64,000 nt of DNA, taken from assembly GCF_014154935.1 (NCBI RefSeq), contig NZ_JACEHH010000028.1, forward strand, positions 60,751 to 124,750. Direction: 5' to 3'. How positions within the stretch are numbered: position 1 is the stretch's first letter; the number at the start of each line of letters is the position of its first letter. Positions 53,705-62,735 of the stretch are shown in pieces. Origin of the DNA: Stieleria mannarensis (GTDB taxonomy: Bacteria > Planctomycetota > Planctomycetia > Pirellulales > Pirellulaceae). Made by a program: the position numbers and the translations under genes. Below the pieces are notes generated by a model, which saw only the letters and a list, made by a program, of their open reading frames with translations, was not told the origin of the DNA and did no database searches.

Positions 53705-54191
53705 GAAATAACACTTGCAGGGGGTGGGAGACAACTCAGTACGATCTGAAGATTTGCAACAACCGTTGGAGTCGCAGCGAGGAAAAGAAAGACCTTTTCT
53801 GACAGATAGTGAATACGGTTGGGCGATTTCTCGCTAGACCTTTCCCGTCGTGTGTCTGTCAGCTTCGCTAGGCGTTCGCACTGGCGTTTCGTGGACCCTA
53901 AACAGATCGCCAGGGTCGCTCGCCCTTCCGCTGATCGGTGTACCGTTGCGAGTTATGGTCAGCTATGTAATATTCCCTGACCAAAGACATGGCAGTTTTC
54001 GTCGCCCACTGATGTGGGCATTTGCTCGCGGCTTGCTTGTGAAAAAAATCACAAAGTGTCCCTTGTCGGTGAGATCTTTGTCAGTTCGATTTTCGTCAGC
54101 TGGATATTGTCTGCTTGGTTTTTCAGTGCCTGAGCTTGTTTCGGCGCTTGTTTTTTAGTCTCCGTGCGCGTCCAACCGTTTTTCGAAGCCT
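53705..54191. other. divergent regulatory region of typA and nqr
   Basis: About 490 bases hold no gene. A CRP/FNR-like palindrome lies at 54037-54054. The 102-codon frame at 53850-54158 shows no protein-like pattern. Confidence 0.5.
54037..54054. promoter_or_regulatory. CRP/FNR-family palindrome upstream of nqrA
   Basis: TTGTGAAAAAAATCACAA is a perfect palindrome of arms TTGTGA/TCACAA around six A residues. It equals the CRP consensus TGTGA-N6-TCACA. It is 138 bases before the nqrA ATG. Confidence 0.65.
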
Positions 54192-55541
54192 ATGATCACG
54201 ATCAAAGAAGGATTGGATCTCCCGATCCTCGGCACCCCCGCCCAGCACATCGAAGTTGCCAAGCCGGTCACGAAAGTGGCGTTGGTCGGCGACGATTACA
54301 TCGGCATGAAGCCCACGATGTTGGTGGCCCCGGGAGACAAGGTGAAGCTGGGCCAGCCGCTGTTTACCGACAAAAAAACCGAGGGCGTGACCTACACGTC
54401 TCCCGCGGCCGGCACGGTTGCGGACGTGATTCGCGGTGAAAAGCGCAAGTTCGAAGCGGTGGTGATCGACGTCGATCCCTCGCCTTCGGAATCCGACGCG
54501 GTCAAATTTGAAGTCGGTGACGTCAATTCGATGGACGCGGCCGCGTTGACCGAATTGTTGGTCACCAGCGGTTTGTGGACGTCGCTGCGAACCCGCCCCT
54601 ACGGCAAGGTTCCGGTGCCGGGAACCAAGCCGAGTTCGATTTTTGTCCAAGCGATCGACACCAACCCGTTGGCGGCGTGTCCGGCCACCGCGATGGCCGA
54701 CCGCAAGGATCAATTCATTCTGGGGCTGACGGCGATCACCAAGCTGACCGACGGTGCAGTCCACGTCTGCAAGGCACCCGGGTCGGAGATTCCCGGCGGT
54801 GCGGTCGAAGGTGTCACGGTGACCGAGTTCGGCGGCCCCCACCCGGCGGGTCTGGTCGGCACGCACATCCACGAACTGGACCCGGTCGGTCCGAACAAGT
54901 CGGTGTGGTACCTGGGTTATCAAGACGTGATGGCGATCGGTGCCCTGCTGACGACGGGCACGCTGGATGTTCGCCGCGTGATTTCGCTGGCCGGCCCGGT
55001 GATCGGCAAACCGCGGTTGCTGGAAACGCGTCTCGGGGCCGACATCAGCCAGCTGACCGAGGGCGAGTACGACGCCGGAGCAAGCGTGCGTCCGATTTCC
55101 GGTTCGGTGCTTTGTGGACGCAACGCCAAACCCCCGCACAACTTTTTGGGCCGCTACCACACACAGATCTCGGTGATCGCCGAAGGTGACGAGCGCGAAT
55201 TTCTGGGTTGGCAAAAGCCCGGGTTTGACAAGTTCAGCACGACTCGCGTGTTCGCCTCGTCGATGTTGCCGAACCAAAAATTCGCCTTCACCACCAGCAC
55301 CGGCGGCAGCGAGCGGGCGATGGTGCCGCTGGGGACTTATGAAAAAGTCATGCCGCTGGATATCCTGCCGACGCAATTGCTGCGTGCGTTGATCGTCCGC
55401 GACACCGACCAGGCGCAGCAATTGGGCGTCCTGGAACTGGAAGAGGAAGACTTGGCGTTATGCACGTTTGTCTGTCCCGGAAAATATGAATATGGCTCGT
55501 TGCTTCGCGAAAACCTGACCACGATCGAGCGTGAAGGCTGA
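54192..55541 (+). CDS. nqrA: Na+-NQR subunit A
   Basis: This 449-residue soluble subunit of the Na+-translocating NADH:quinone oxidoreductase has the family pattern: [58 protein letters not shown] (biotinyl/lipoyl-like), [28 protein letters not shown] and [18 protein letters not shown]. The end includes [26 protein letters not shown]. It docks on NqrB at the cytoplasmic side and helps form the quinone site. It opens the six-gene nqr operon. Confidence 0.96.
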   Translation: MITIKEGLDLPILGTPAQHIEVAKPVTKVALVGDDYIGMKPTMLVAPGDKVKLGQPLFTDKKTEGVTYTSPAAGTVADVIRGEKRKFEAVVIDVDPSPSESDAVKFEVGDVNSMDAAALTELLVTSGLWTSLRTRPYGKVPVPGTKPSSIFVQAIDTNPLAACPATAMADRKDQFILGLTAITKLTDGAVHVCKAPGSEIPGGAVEGVTVTEFGGPHPAGLVGTHIHELDPVGPNKSVWYLGYQDVMAIGALLTTGTLDVRRVISLAGPVIGKPRLLETRLGADISQLTEGEYDAGASVRPISGSVLCGRNAKPPHNFLGRYHTQISVIAEGDEREFLGWQKPGFDKFSTTRVFASSMLPNQKFAFTTSTGGSERAMVPLGTYEKVMPLDILPTQLLRALIVRDTDQAQQLGVLELEEEDLALCTFVCPGKYEYGSLLRENLTTIEREG

Positions 55542-55635
55542 TCGGGAGCGTTGAAATCATTTAGGCGGACACGGCTCCGAGCAGCCGAACCGTTCCATTT
55601 ACTCAGAAAAAACCGTTATTGGGCAAGACTGACCA

Positions 55636-56934
55636 ATGAAAGCACTCCGCGCTGCTCTGGACAAGGTCCATCCGCTTTTTGACAAAGGCGGACCGCTGCA
55701 GATCGCGTATCCGGTGTACGAATCGATTGACACGTTTCTGTACACGCCGGGCGAAACCACTCACGGGCAAACGCACGTGCGTGACAACATCGATCTGAAG
55801 CGAATGATGATCACCGTCGTGATGGCTTTGGTGCCCGCGACGCTCTTTGGAATGTGGAACGTCGGCTACCAGGCCAACACCGCCATCCAGCGGGCCGCCG
55901 AGGCCGGTGAACGCTACGTCGGCGATTGGCACTACACCATCCACAACGCGATCGGGTTCACCAACGACCCGGGAAGCATTGCCGACTGCATGGTGCTCGG
56001 TGCGATCTTTTTCATCCCGATCTACTTCGTTTGCATGTTCGTCGGTGGCCACATCGAAATGGTCTTTAGTGTCCTGCGGGGCCACGAGATCAACGAAGGC
56101 TTTCTGGTCACCGGATTGCTGTTCCCGCTGACGTTGCCGGCATCGATTCCGCTGTGGCAGGTGGCCGTCGGGATCGCGTTCGGCGTGATCGTGGCCAAGG
56201 AGGTGTTCGGCGGCACGGGCCGTAACTTCCTGAATGTGGCCCTGACCAGTCGCGCGTTCCTGTACTTTGCCCACGCCGGTCAAATCAGCGGCGACAAAGT
56301 TTGGACGGCCGTGGACGGGTTCAGCGGTGCGACCGCCTTGGGCCAGATGGCCGTGGCCACGCCAGATCCGGCGGGAGAGACCAATGCGGCGTTGGCGTCG
56401 CTGGAATCGGTCAACTATTCCCTCGGTGTTTCCGACCCGGTCACCTGGACCGAGCCGATCACCTGGACGAGCGCGTTTCTGGGAACGGTCCAAGGATGTG
56501 TCGGCGAAACCAGCACGCTGATGTGCTTGATCGGGGCTGCGATTCTGATCGGCGCCGGAATCGGATCTTGGAAAATCATGGCCGGTGTGTTGGGCGGCGT
56601 CGCTGCGACCTCGCTGTTGCTAAACGGTGTCACGACCGGCACCAACCCGATGATGAGCGTGCCGTTTTACTGGCACTTTGTCATCGGCGGTTTGGCGTTC
56701 GGGTTGGTGTTCATGGCCACCGACCCGGTCAGTGCGTCGATGACCGAAAAGGGGAAATGGATTTATGGCGCGTTGATCGGTTTCATGACCGTGTTGATTC
56801 GCTGTATCAACCCGGCGTTCCCCGAAGGCATCATGTTGGCCATTCTGTTCGGCAACGTGTTCGCACCCTTGATCGATTACTTCGTTGTTTCCGCAAACGT
56901 TCGCCGGAGGATGGCACGCTATGTCACAACGTGA
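55636..56934 (+). CDS. nqrB: Na+-NQR subunit B
   Basis: This 432-residue membrane subunit has about ten helices and is the main Na+ channel component. It carries the flavinylation motif in DGFSGATALGQMA (FMN linked to Thr of SGAT, near residue 230) and conserved membrane segments such as MMITVVMALVPATLFGMWNVGYQ, GLLFPLTLPASIPLWQVAVGIAFGVIVAKEVFGGTGRN and FYWHFVIGGLAFGLVFMATDPVSASMT. Riboflavin also binds here in known complexes. Its stop overlaps nqrC by 14 bases. Confidence 0.97.
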   Translation: MKALRAALDKVHPLFDKGGPLQIAYPVYESIDTFLYTPGETTHGQTHVRDNIDLKRMMITVVMALVPATLFGMWNVGYQANTAIQRAAEAGERYVGDWHYTIHNAIGFTNDPGSIADCMVLGAIFFIPIYFVCMFVGGHIEMVFSVLRGHEINEGFLVTGLLFPLTLPASIPLWQVAVGIAFGVIVAKEVFGGTGRNFLNVALTSRAFLYFAHAGQISGDKVWTAVDGFSGATALGQMAVATPDPAGETNAALASLESVNYSLGVSDPVTWTEPITWTSAFLGTVQGCVGETSTLMCLIGAAILIGAGIGSWKIMAGVLGGVAATSLLLNGVTTGTNPMMSVPFYWHFVIGGLAFGLVFMATDPVSASMTEKGKWIYGALIGFMTVLIRCINPAFPEGIMLAILFGNVFAPLIDYFVVSANVRRRMARYVTT

Positions 56935-57736
56935 TTCCACTGTTAATACCCTGCTGACGGCGACCATTTTGTGTGTCGTTTGCTCGCTGGTCGTCAGCGT
57001 CGCCGCTGTCGGACTGAAGGGCAAGCAGGAAGAAAATAAGATGCTCGATCGCCAGAAGAACATTCTGGATGCCGCAGGGCTATCGATCGGGGAGTTCGGA
57101 AAACCGGCCAGCGAGCTCTCGCGAGAGCAAATCGACGAACTGTACGCTTGGGTCAGCGAGGAATTGGTCGATCTGCAAACCGGCGAATTTGTCACCGACA
57201 TGGACACCGCGGCGTACGACCCGCGTGAAGCGGCCGAAAAAGCGGATTCCAGCGTCGAAATCGGTGAAACGCCGTACGATCCCGGCGTCGGCCGCCGCGA
57301 AAAAGTGGCCAAGGTTTACTTCGTCAAAAAGCCCGGCACCAACCAGTTTCAACAGGTCGTGCTGCCGGTTTATGGCAAAGGCCTTTGGTCCACGCTGTAC
57401 GGTTACCTGGCGCTGAAGAATGACTTGGAAACGATCCAGGGTTTGACGTTCTACCAGCATGCCGAAACGCCCGGCTTGGGTGGCGAAGTCGACAACCCGG
57501 CCTGGAAGGCGCAGTGGGAAGACCAAAAGCTGTACAACGAAAACGGTGAACCGGCCGCGATGGTTTACAAGGGCACCGCACCGGAAGGCAATCCTTACGC
57601 GGTGGACGGGTTGTCCGGAGCGACCATTACCAGCCGAGGCGTGACGAACCTGTTGCGTTACTGGGCCAGCGAGGATGGATACGGACCATTCTTGTCACAA
57701 CTTAAAAACAGCACGTCGGAGACATCGGGGTCCTGA
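56921..57736 (+). CDS. nqrC: Na+-NQR subunit C
   Basis: This 271-residue subunit has one N-terminal helix (LLTATILCVVCSLVVSVAAVGL) and a periplasmic FMN domain. The second covalent FMN motif is DGLSGATITSRGV (Thr of SGAT, near residue 228). GLWSTLYGYLALKNDLETIQGLTFYQHAETPGLGGEV is the conserved flavin-domain core. GGAGG at 56907-56911 serves the ATG at 56921. It lies 3 bases before nqrD. Confidence 0.96.
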   Translation: MSQRDSTVNTLLTATILCVVCSLVVSVAAVGLKGKQEENKMLDRQKNILDAAGLSIGEFGKPASELSREQIDELYAWVSEELVDLQTGEFVTDMDTAAYDPREAAEKADSSVEIGETPYDPGVGRREKVAKVYFVKKPGTNQFQQVVLPVYGKGLWSTLYGYLALKNDLETIQGLTFYQHAETPGLGGEVDNPAWKAQWEDQKLYNENGEPAAMVYKGTAPEGNPYAVDGLSGATITSRGVTNLLRYWASEDGYGPFLSQLKNSTSETSGS

Positions 57737-57739
57737 GAA

Positions 57740-58366
57740 ATGGCTGCACAAACTACAAAATCTGTGATCGTCGATCCGTTGGTCGACAATAACCCGATCG
57801 CCCTGCAAATCCTGGGGATTTGTAGTGCCTTGGCGGTGACGACGAAGATGGAAACGTCGATCGTGATGGCCATCGCGGTGATCGCCGTGACGGCGTTCAG
57901 CAACTTGGCCGTCAGTGCGATCCGGGCGTACATCCCCAGCAGCATCCGGATCATCGTGCAAATGACGGTGATCGCCTCGCTGGTGATCGTCGTCGACCAG
58001 GTGCTCAAGGCTTACCTGTTCGACATCAGCAAACAGCTGTCCGTGTTCGTCGGATTGATCATTACCAACTGTATCGTGATGGGGCGTGCCGAAGGATTCG
58101 CGATGAAGAACGGCCCCTGGCTGAGTTTCTGGGACGGAATCGGAAACGGACTCGGTTACGGTCTGGTGCTGTTGTTCGTCGCCTTCTTCCGCGAACTACT
58201 TGGCAGCGGCACCTTGATGGGCTTTGTCATCCTGCCGCTGGACCGAAACGGCGGTTGGTACAACCCCAACAACTTGATGCTGTTGCCCCCGAGTGCGTTT
58301 TTCTTGATCGGCTTCCTGATTTGGTTGATCCGAGCATACAAACCGGAACAAATCGAAGAGTCCTGA
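57740..58366 (+). CDS. nqrD: Na+-NQR subunit D
   Basis: This 208-residue integral subunit has six helices and the conserved half-channel segments: [22 protein letters not shown] (helix 1 with the Cys of the [2Fe-2S] site in LGICSALA), [41 protein letters not shown] (second Cys in TNCIVM) and the end [15 protein letters not shown]. With NqrE it holds the intramembrane iron centre. GAGAA precedes the ATG. 10 bases separate it from nqrE. Confidence 0.96.
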   Translation: MAAQTTKSVIVDPLVDNNPIALQILGICSALAVTTKMETSIVMAIAVIAVTAFSNLAVSAIRAYIPSSIRIIVQMTVIASLVIVVDQVLKAYLFDISKQLSVFVGLIITNCIVMGRAEGFAMKNGPWLSFWDGIGNGLGYGLVLLFVAFFRELLGSGTLMGFVILPLDRNGGWYNPNNLMLLPPSAFFLIGFLIWLIRAYKPEQIEES

Positions 58367-58376
58367 GGAAACAACC

Positions 58377-59024
<648 letters not shown>

Positions 59025-59101
59025 CGCTGCCTGCGATCCCTCCGCATCATCAACTTTGACAAGACGTCCTTTTAGAAACCTTAAAATAGTACCGATCCGA
59101 A

Positions 59102-60322
59102 ATGGGCACCGTAATCCTTGGCATCGCAATGTTCACCCTGGTCGTGGTGGCATTGGTGGTCTTGATCCTGGGCGCGAAAGCGCAACTCGTCGCTTCTGGC
59201 CCGGTGAAGATCATGATCAATGACCAAAAAGAGATCGAGGTTCCCGCCGGCGGAAAGCTGTTGGGGGCGCTCGCCGACGCCGGCGTGTTCGTCTCCAGCG
59301 CCTGCGGCGGTGGTGGCACCTGTGCCCAGTGCAAGGTCAAGGTTCACGAGGGCGGCGGTGAGATCCTGGCGACCGAAAAGGACCACATTTCCAAGAAAGC
59401 CGCCCGCGAAGGCGAGCGTTTGTCCTGCCAAGTCGCTGTCAAGCAGGACATGAACGTCGAAGTCCCCGCCGAAGCCTTCGACACCAAGAAATGGGAATGC
59501 ACCGTCCGCAGCAACCACAACGTGGCGACCTTCATCAAGGAGTTCGTGCTGGAGTTGCCCGAGGGAGAAGACGTCAATTTCAAGGCCGGCGGATACATCC
59601 AAATCGAATGCCCGCCGCACGTGGTCAACTACAAAGACTTTGACATCGAAGAAGAGTACCACGAGGACTGGGACAAGTACGACATCTGGCGGTTCGTTTC
59701 GAAGGTCGACGAGCCCGTGATTCGTGCTTACTCGATGGCCAACTACCCGGGCGAAAAAGGCATCATCATGCTGAACGTCCGCGTCGCCACCCCGCCGCCA
59801 CGCAATCCCGAATTGCCGCCGGGGAAGATGAGCAGCTGGATCTTCAGCCTGAAACCCGGTGACAAGGCGACCATCAGCGGTCCCTACGGCGAGTTCTTCA
59901 TCAAGGACTCCGACGCCGAAATGGTGTACATCGGTGGTGGGGCCGGGATGGCGCCGCTGCGAAGCCACATCTTTGAGCTGTTTAAACGCCAAGAAACAAA
60001 CCGAAAGGTCAGTTACTGGTACGGCGGTCGAAGTCTCCGCGAGCTGTTCTACATCGATCACTTCCGCGATATCGAAGAAAAGTTCCCTAATTTCAAGTTC
60101 AACATCGCCCTTTCCGATCCGCTGCCCGAGGACAATTGGGACGGCTATCAAGGGTTCATCCACCAGGTGCTGTTGGACAATTACTTGAGCAAGCACCCGG
60201 CGCCCGAGGACATCGAGTATTACATCTGTGGCCCGCCGATGATGAACCAAGCGGTCTTCCGCATGCTCGACGATCTGGGTGTTGAACCCGAAAACATCGC
60301 CTACGACGACTTCGGCGGTTGA
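59102..60322 (+). CDS. nqrF: Na+-NQR subunit F (NADH dehydrogenase, FAD and 2Fe-2S)
   Basis: This 406-residue subunit takes electrons from NADH. One N-terminal helix ([23 protein letters not shown]) anchors it. The ferredoxin domain has the [2Fe-2S] cysteines in [15 protein letters not shown] and RLSCQVAV. The FAD domain has [13 protein letters not shown] and the NADH domain [17 protein letters not shown], then [22 protein letters not shown]. The C-terminus ends IAYDDFGG, as in known NqrF. It is the last structural gene of the operon, 77 bases after nqrE. Confidence 0.97.
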   Translation: MGTVILGIAMFTLVVVALVVLILGAKAQLVASGPVKIMINDQKEIEVPAGGKLLGALADAGVFVSSACGGGGTCAQCKVKVHEGGGEILATEKDHISKKAAREGERLSCQVAVKQDMNVEVPAEAFDTKKWECTVRSNHNVATFIKEFVLELPEGEDVNFKAGGYIQIECPPHVVNYKDFDIEEEYHEDWDKYDIWRFVSKVDEPVIRAYSMANYPGEKGIIMLNVRVATPPPRNPELPPGKMSSWIFSLKPGDKATISGPYGEFFIKDSDAEMVYIGGGAGMAPLRSHIFELFKRQETNRKVSYWYGGRSLRELFYIDHFRDIEEKFPNFKFNIALSDPLPEDNWDGYQGFIHQVLLDNYLSKHPAPEDIEYYICGPPMMNQAVFRMLDDLGVEPENIAYDDFGG

Positions 60323-60340
60323 GCATCACGCCGCTACAAT

Positions 60341-60363
60341 GTGGGATAGGCTTCCAGCCTGTC
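60341..60363 (+). repeat. dispersed repeat C, copy 2
   Basis: GTGGGATAGGCTTCCAGCC plus TGTC is identical to 15532-15554. It lies in the gap between nqrF and the ApbE-NqrM gene. Confidence 0.75.
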
Positions 60364-60415
60364 GATGAGTCAATGGCTGGCAGATATTCGGTCTCGCCTT
60401 TTGGTCCGAGTAAAC

Positions 60416-60483
60416 GGTCGTGGGCGACGCAAGGAGTCCTCTCCGCTCGTAATCTGAATGGACTCGTCGCCTCGTCCACGACC
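60416..60483 (-). repeat. dispersed repeat F, copy 2, inverted
   Basis: Read on the minus strand it begins GGTCGTGGACGAGGCGACGA and ends GCGTCGCCCACGACC, matching 43180-43249. Confidence 0.75.
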
Positions 60484-60548
60484 GAAAAACGAAGCTGCGG
60501 TAGGCTGACGGAGTCGGCACCGCCAATTCCCCACTTTTGGTGATAAGA

Positions 60549-61904
60549 ATGACGATCCAACAAACGCGGCGGGCACTATTGCTGGTCGCGTTTCTTTCTT
60601 CAGCAGCCGTCTGGTTCGGCAGCACAACAGCCACCGGCCAGGAAGCCACCGGCCAGGAAGCTTCCGGCCAGAACGATTCCGGCCCTCGCACAATTCGCGA
60701 GTTCCGTGGCAAGACGATGGGCACGACCTACATGGTCAAAGTCGCCGGTGCGGAGGCGGTGGACGACCAAACGCTGCGGTTTTCAATCGATGCCGAACTG
60801 AGACGTGTCAACGACCAGATGTCGACGTATCTGGAATCGTCCGAAATCTCTCAATTCAATCGTTCAACCAGCACCGATTGGTTCGATGTCAGCAGCGAGT
60901 TTGCCGCCGTGGTCGCCGAGGCCCAGTCGATCGCCGAAAAGACCGACGGCGCGTTCGACGTCACGGTCGCACCGTTGGTCAACGCCTGGAGTTTTGGGCC
61001 GACCGAACGCAGTCGAACCGTGCCCGACGCGGACACGCTGAAGCAAGTCATGGCGACCGTCGGCTACAAAAAGCTGGACGTCCGCATCGATCCGCCGGGA
61101 TTGAAGAAGCAGATCCCCGAGTTGCAGATTGATCTTTCGTCGATCGCCAAGGGGCACGGCGTCGACCGAGTCGTCAATAAGTTGGACGAACTGGGGGCGA
61201 GCGACGTGTTTGTGGAAATCGGCGGCGAGGTGCGAACCAACGGCGACAAGCCGGGCGGGCCGTGGAAGGTCGGGATTCAGCTGCCCGACGCGGCCCGAGA
61301 CACCGTGATGATCGCCCATGCGATGTTGATGAACGAAGCGGCGGGTAATGCGATGGCCACTTCCGGTGATTACCGCAACATGTATGTCGTCGACGGAAAA
61401 CGATATTCACACACGATCGATCCGCGAACCGGCGCGCCGGTGGAACACGACCTCGCATCAGTGACCGTGATCGCAAAAACGTGCATGCAGGCCGACGGAT
61501 GGGCGACCGCGTTGAACGTATTGGGACCGGACCCGGCGCTCGCGATCGCAGAACAGAATGACATCCACACCTTGCTCGTTTCGCGAACCGATGCCAAGGA
61601 GTATCAGATGGCAGGCACGGGAATTTTGGCACAGTACGCCCAGGCGGCGCCCGATGCCGCTGACAACACGAGTTGGCTGGAGGCGCTTGTGCCGATCGCC
61701 GTGATCACGTTTGGCGTTTTTTCGATTCTGTTGTTTGCGATGGCGATCGGAGTCGTTTTCGGGCGGCGCTCGATCAGCGGGTCGTGCGGCGGGTTGGCCA
61801 GCAAGACCAACGAAGACGGCAGCACCAGTTGCTCCTTGTGCAGCAACCCCTCGGATGCCTGCAAGGAACTACGCGACAAAATGGCCGCCGGCAAGTCGGA
61901 GTAG
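60549..61904 (+). CDS. apbE-nqrM: ApbE flavin transferase fused to NqrM-like domain
   Basis: This 451-residue protein starts with a signal peptide (RRALLLVAFLSSAAVWFGS) and a TGQEA repeat. ApbE follows at about 50-355: KTMGTTYMVKV, the FAD/Mg2+ region TDGAFDVTVAPLVNAWSFG, IDLSSIAKGHGVDRV, VEIGGEVRTNG and the metal-binding YSHTIDPRTGAPVEHDLASVTVI. ApbE attaches FMN from FAD to the SGAT threonines of NqrB and NqrC. After a helix (ALVPIAVITFGVFSILLFAMAIGVVFG), RRSISGSCGGLAS and CSLCSNPSDACKELRDKM match NqrM, the small Cys-rich maturation factor needed for the NqrD/E iron centre. The two functions are usually separate genes beside nqrF. Confidence 0.9.
   Translation: MTIQQTRRALLLVAFLSSAAVWFGSTTATGQEATGQEASGQNDSGPRTIREFRGKTMGTTYMVKVAGAEAVDDQTLRFSIDAELRRVNDQMSTYLESSEISQFNRSTSTDWFDVSSEFAAVVAEAQSIAEKTDGAFDVTVAPLVNAWSFGPTERSRTVPDADTLKQVMATVGYKKLDVRIDPPGLKKQIPELQIDLSSIAKGHGVDRVVNKLDELGASDVFVEIGGEVRTNGDKPGGPWKVGIQLPDAARDTVMIAHAMLMNEAAGNAMATSGDYRNMYVVDGKRYSHTIDPRTGAPVEHDLASVTVIAKTCMQADGWATALNVLGPDPALAIAEQNDIHTLLVSRTDAKEYQMAGTGILAQYAQAAPDAADNTSWLEALVPIAVITFGVFSILLFAMAIGVVFGRRSISGSCGGLASKTNEDGSTSCSLCSNPSDACKELRDKMAAGKSE
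60630..60674 (+). repeat. 15-bp tandem repeat in the ApbE-NqrM gene
   Basis: GCCACCGGCCAGGAA occurs twice and is followed by the variant GCTTCCGGCCAGAAC. It encodes ATGQE units between the signal peptide and the ApbE domain. Confidence 0.9.
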
Positions 61905-61949
61905 TTGGTTTACTAGCCCGAAGCGTGAGCGAGGGGCACCCGTCGCACC

Positions 61950-61972
61950 GACAGGCTGGAAGCCTATCCCAC
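61950..61972 (-). repeat. dispersed repeat C, copy 3, inverted
   Basis: GACAGGCTGGAAGCCTATCC plus CAC is the complement of copies 1 and 2. It lies between the converging stops of the ApbE-NqrM and HAD genes. TAGCCCGAAGCGTGAGCGAG just before it (61914-61933) looks like another short repeat. Confidence 0.75.
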
Positions 61973-61976
61973 AACC

Positions 61977-62702
61977 CTAGCGCAGCATCTGCCACAACCG
62001 CTGATCCAACAGCGAATCGGCCACCAAGACCGCGCCGGTGAAATCTTGCTCGCGGGTGTGTTCGTTGGGGATCGCGACGACGCTTGCTCCCGCAGCAACC
62101 CCCGCGGCGCACCCATTGCCGCTGTCCTCGAGGACCAGCATGCGGTGGGGTTGGAGCCCGAATCGCGCGGCCGCGGTGGAATACATTTCCGGGTGGGGCT
62201 TACCATTTCGGACATCGTCCCCGGTCAACACGAAGGTCAGCGACTTGCGCCAATGTAGCTCGGCGAAGATGATGTCGACCCATTTCCGGCGGCTGCTGGT
62301 GGTCAGCGCGAATGGGACCCCGCTGGATTGCAGATGTCCGATCCAGTCCTCCAGTCCCGGCATCGGACGGAGTAGCTGCGGCAGCAGGTTGCCGTACAGA
62401 TCGTCCGATTCGGCCAGCAAGTCTTCGGCTGAATCGTCCAGGGAGTGAAAATCAATCATTTCCTGAACCGCCGCGGTCCCGATCCGCCCCATCATGCGTG
62501 CCTGCAGGGCCGAACTGTAGCGGTGTCCACGTCGTTGCAGGATCGTGTCACCGACCTGCCAGTAAATCCGTTCGGTGTCAAACAGCAATCCGTCCATGTC
62601 CAACGCCACGCCGGCCACCTCGGGAAGGGTATCGCCGCGATCGCCGTCGCTACCGTCGGACTTCTGGATCGGTTCAAATACTCGCTGTGGGCGGCTCGCC
62701 AT
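61977..62702 (-). CDS. HAD-superfamily phosphatase/phosphoglucomutase-like hydrolase
   Basis: This 241-residue cytoplasmic enzyme has the four HAD motifs: nucleophile and acid in VALDMDGLLFDTERIY (DxD), the Ser/Thr motif in LTTSSRRKWVD, Lys in NGKPHPEMY and the acidic motif in LVLEDSGNGCAAGVAAGA. The cap domain type (DTERIYWQVGDTILQRRGHRYS) is that of the beta-phosphoglucomutase/CbbY branch. It acts on a sugar phosphate or a phosphoglycolate-like substrate. The ATG at 62702 is well placed; the frame is open upstream but reads as noise. It is divergent from the DUF3754 gene. Confidence 0.9.
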   Translation of the reverse strand: MASRPQRVFEPIQKSDGSDGDRGDTLPEVAGVALDMDGLLFDTERIYWQVGDTILQRRGHRYSSALQARMMGRIGTAAVQEMIDFHSLDDSAEDLLAESDDLYGNLLPQLLRPMPGLEDWIGHLQSSGVPFALTTSSRRKWVDIIFAELHWRKSLTFVLTGDDVRNGKPHPEMYSTAAARFGLQPHRMLVLEDSGNGCAAGVAAGASVVAIPNEHTREQDFTGAVLVADSLLDQRLWQMLR

Positions 62703-62735
62703 CTGTTTCCTTTTTTCGCTCTTTGCGTGATTCCC

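Noticed and set aside
53850..54158. 102-codon frame before nqrA
   Set aside because: It contains the CRP-like palindrome and lacks coding character.
54123..55421. 432-codon minus-strand frame
   Set aside because: It is the antisense shadow of nqrA.
59081..60250. 389-codon minus-strand frame
   Set aside because: It is the antisense shadow of nqrF.
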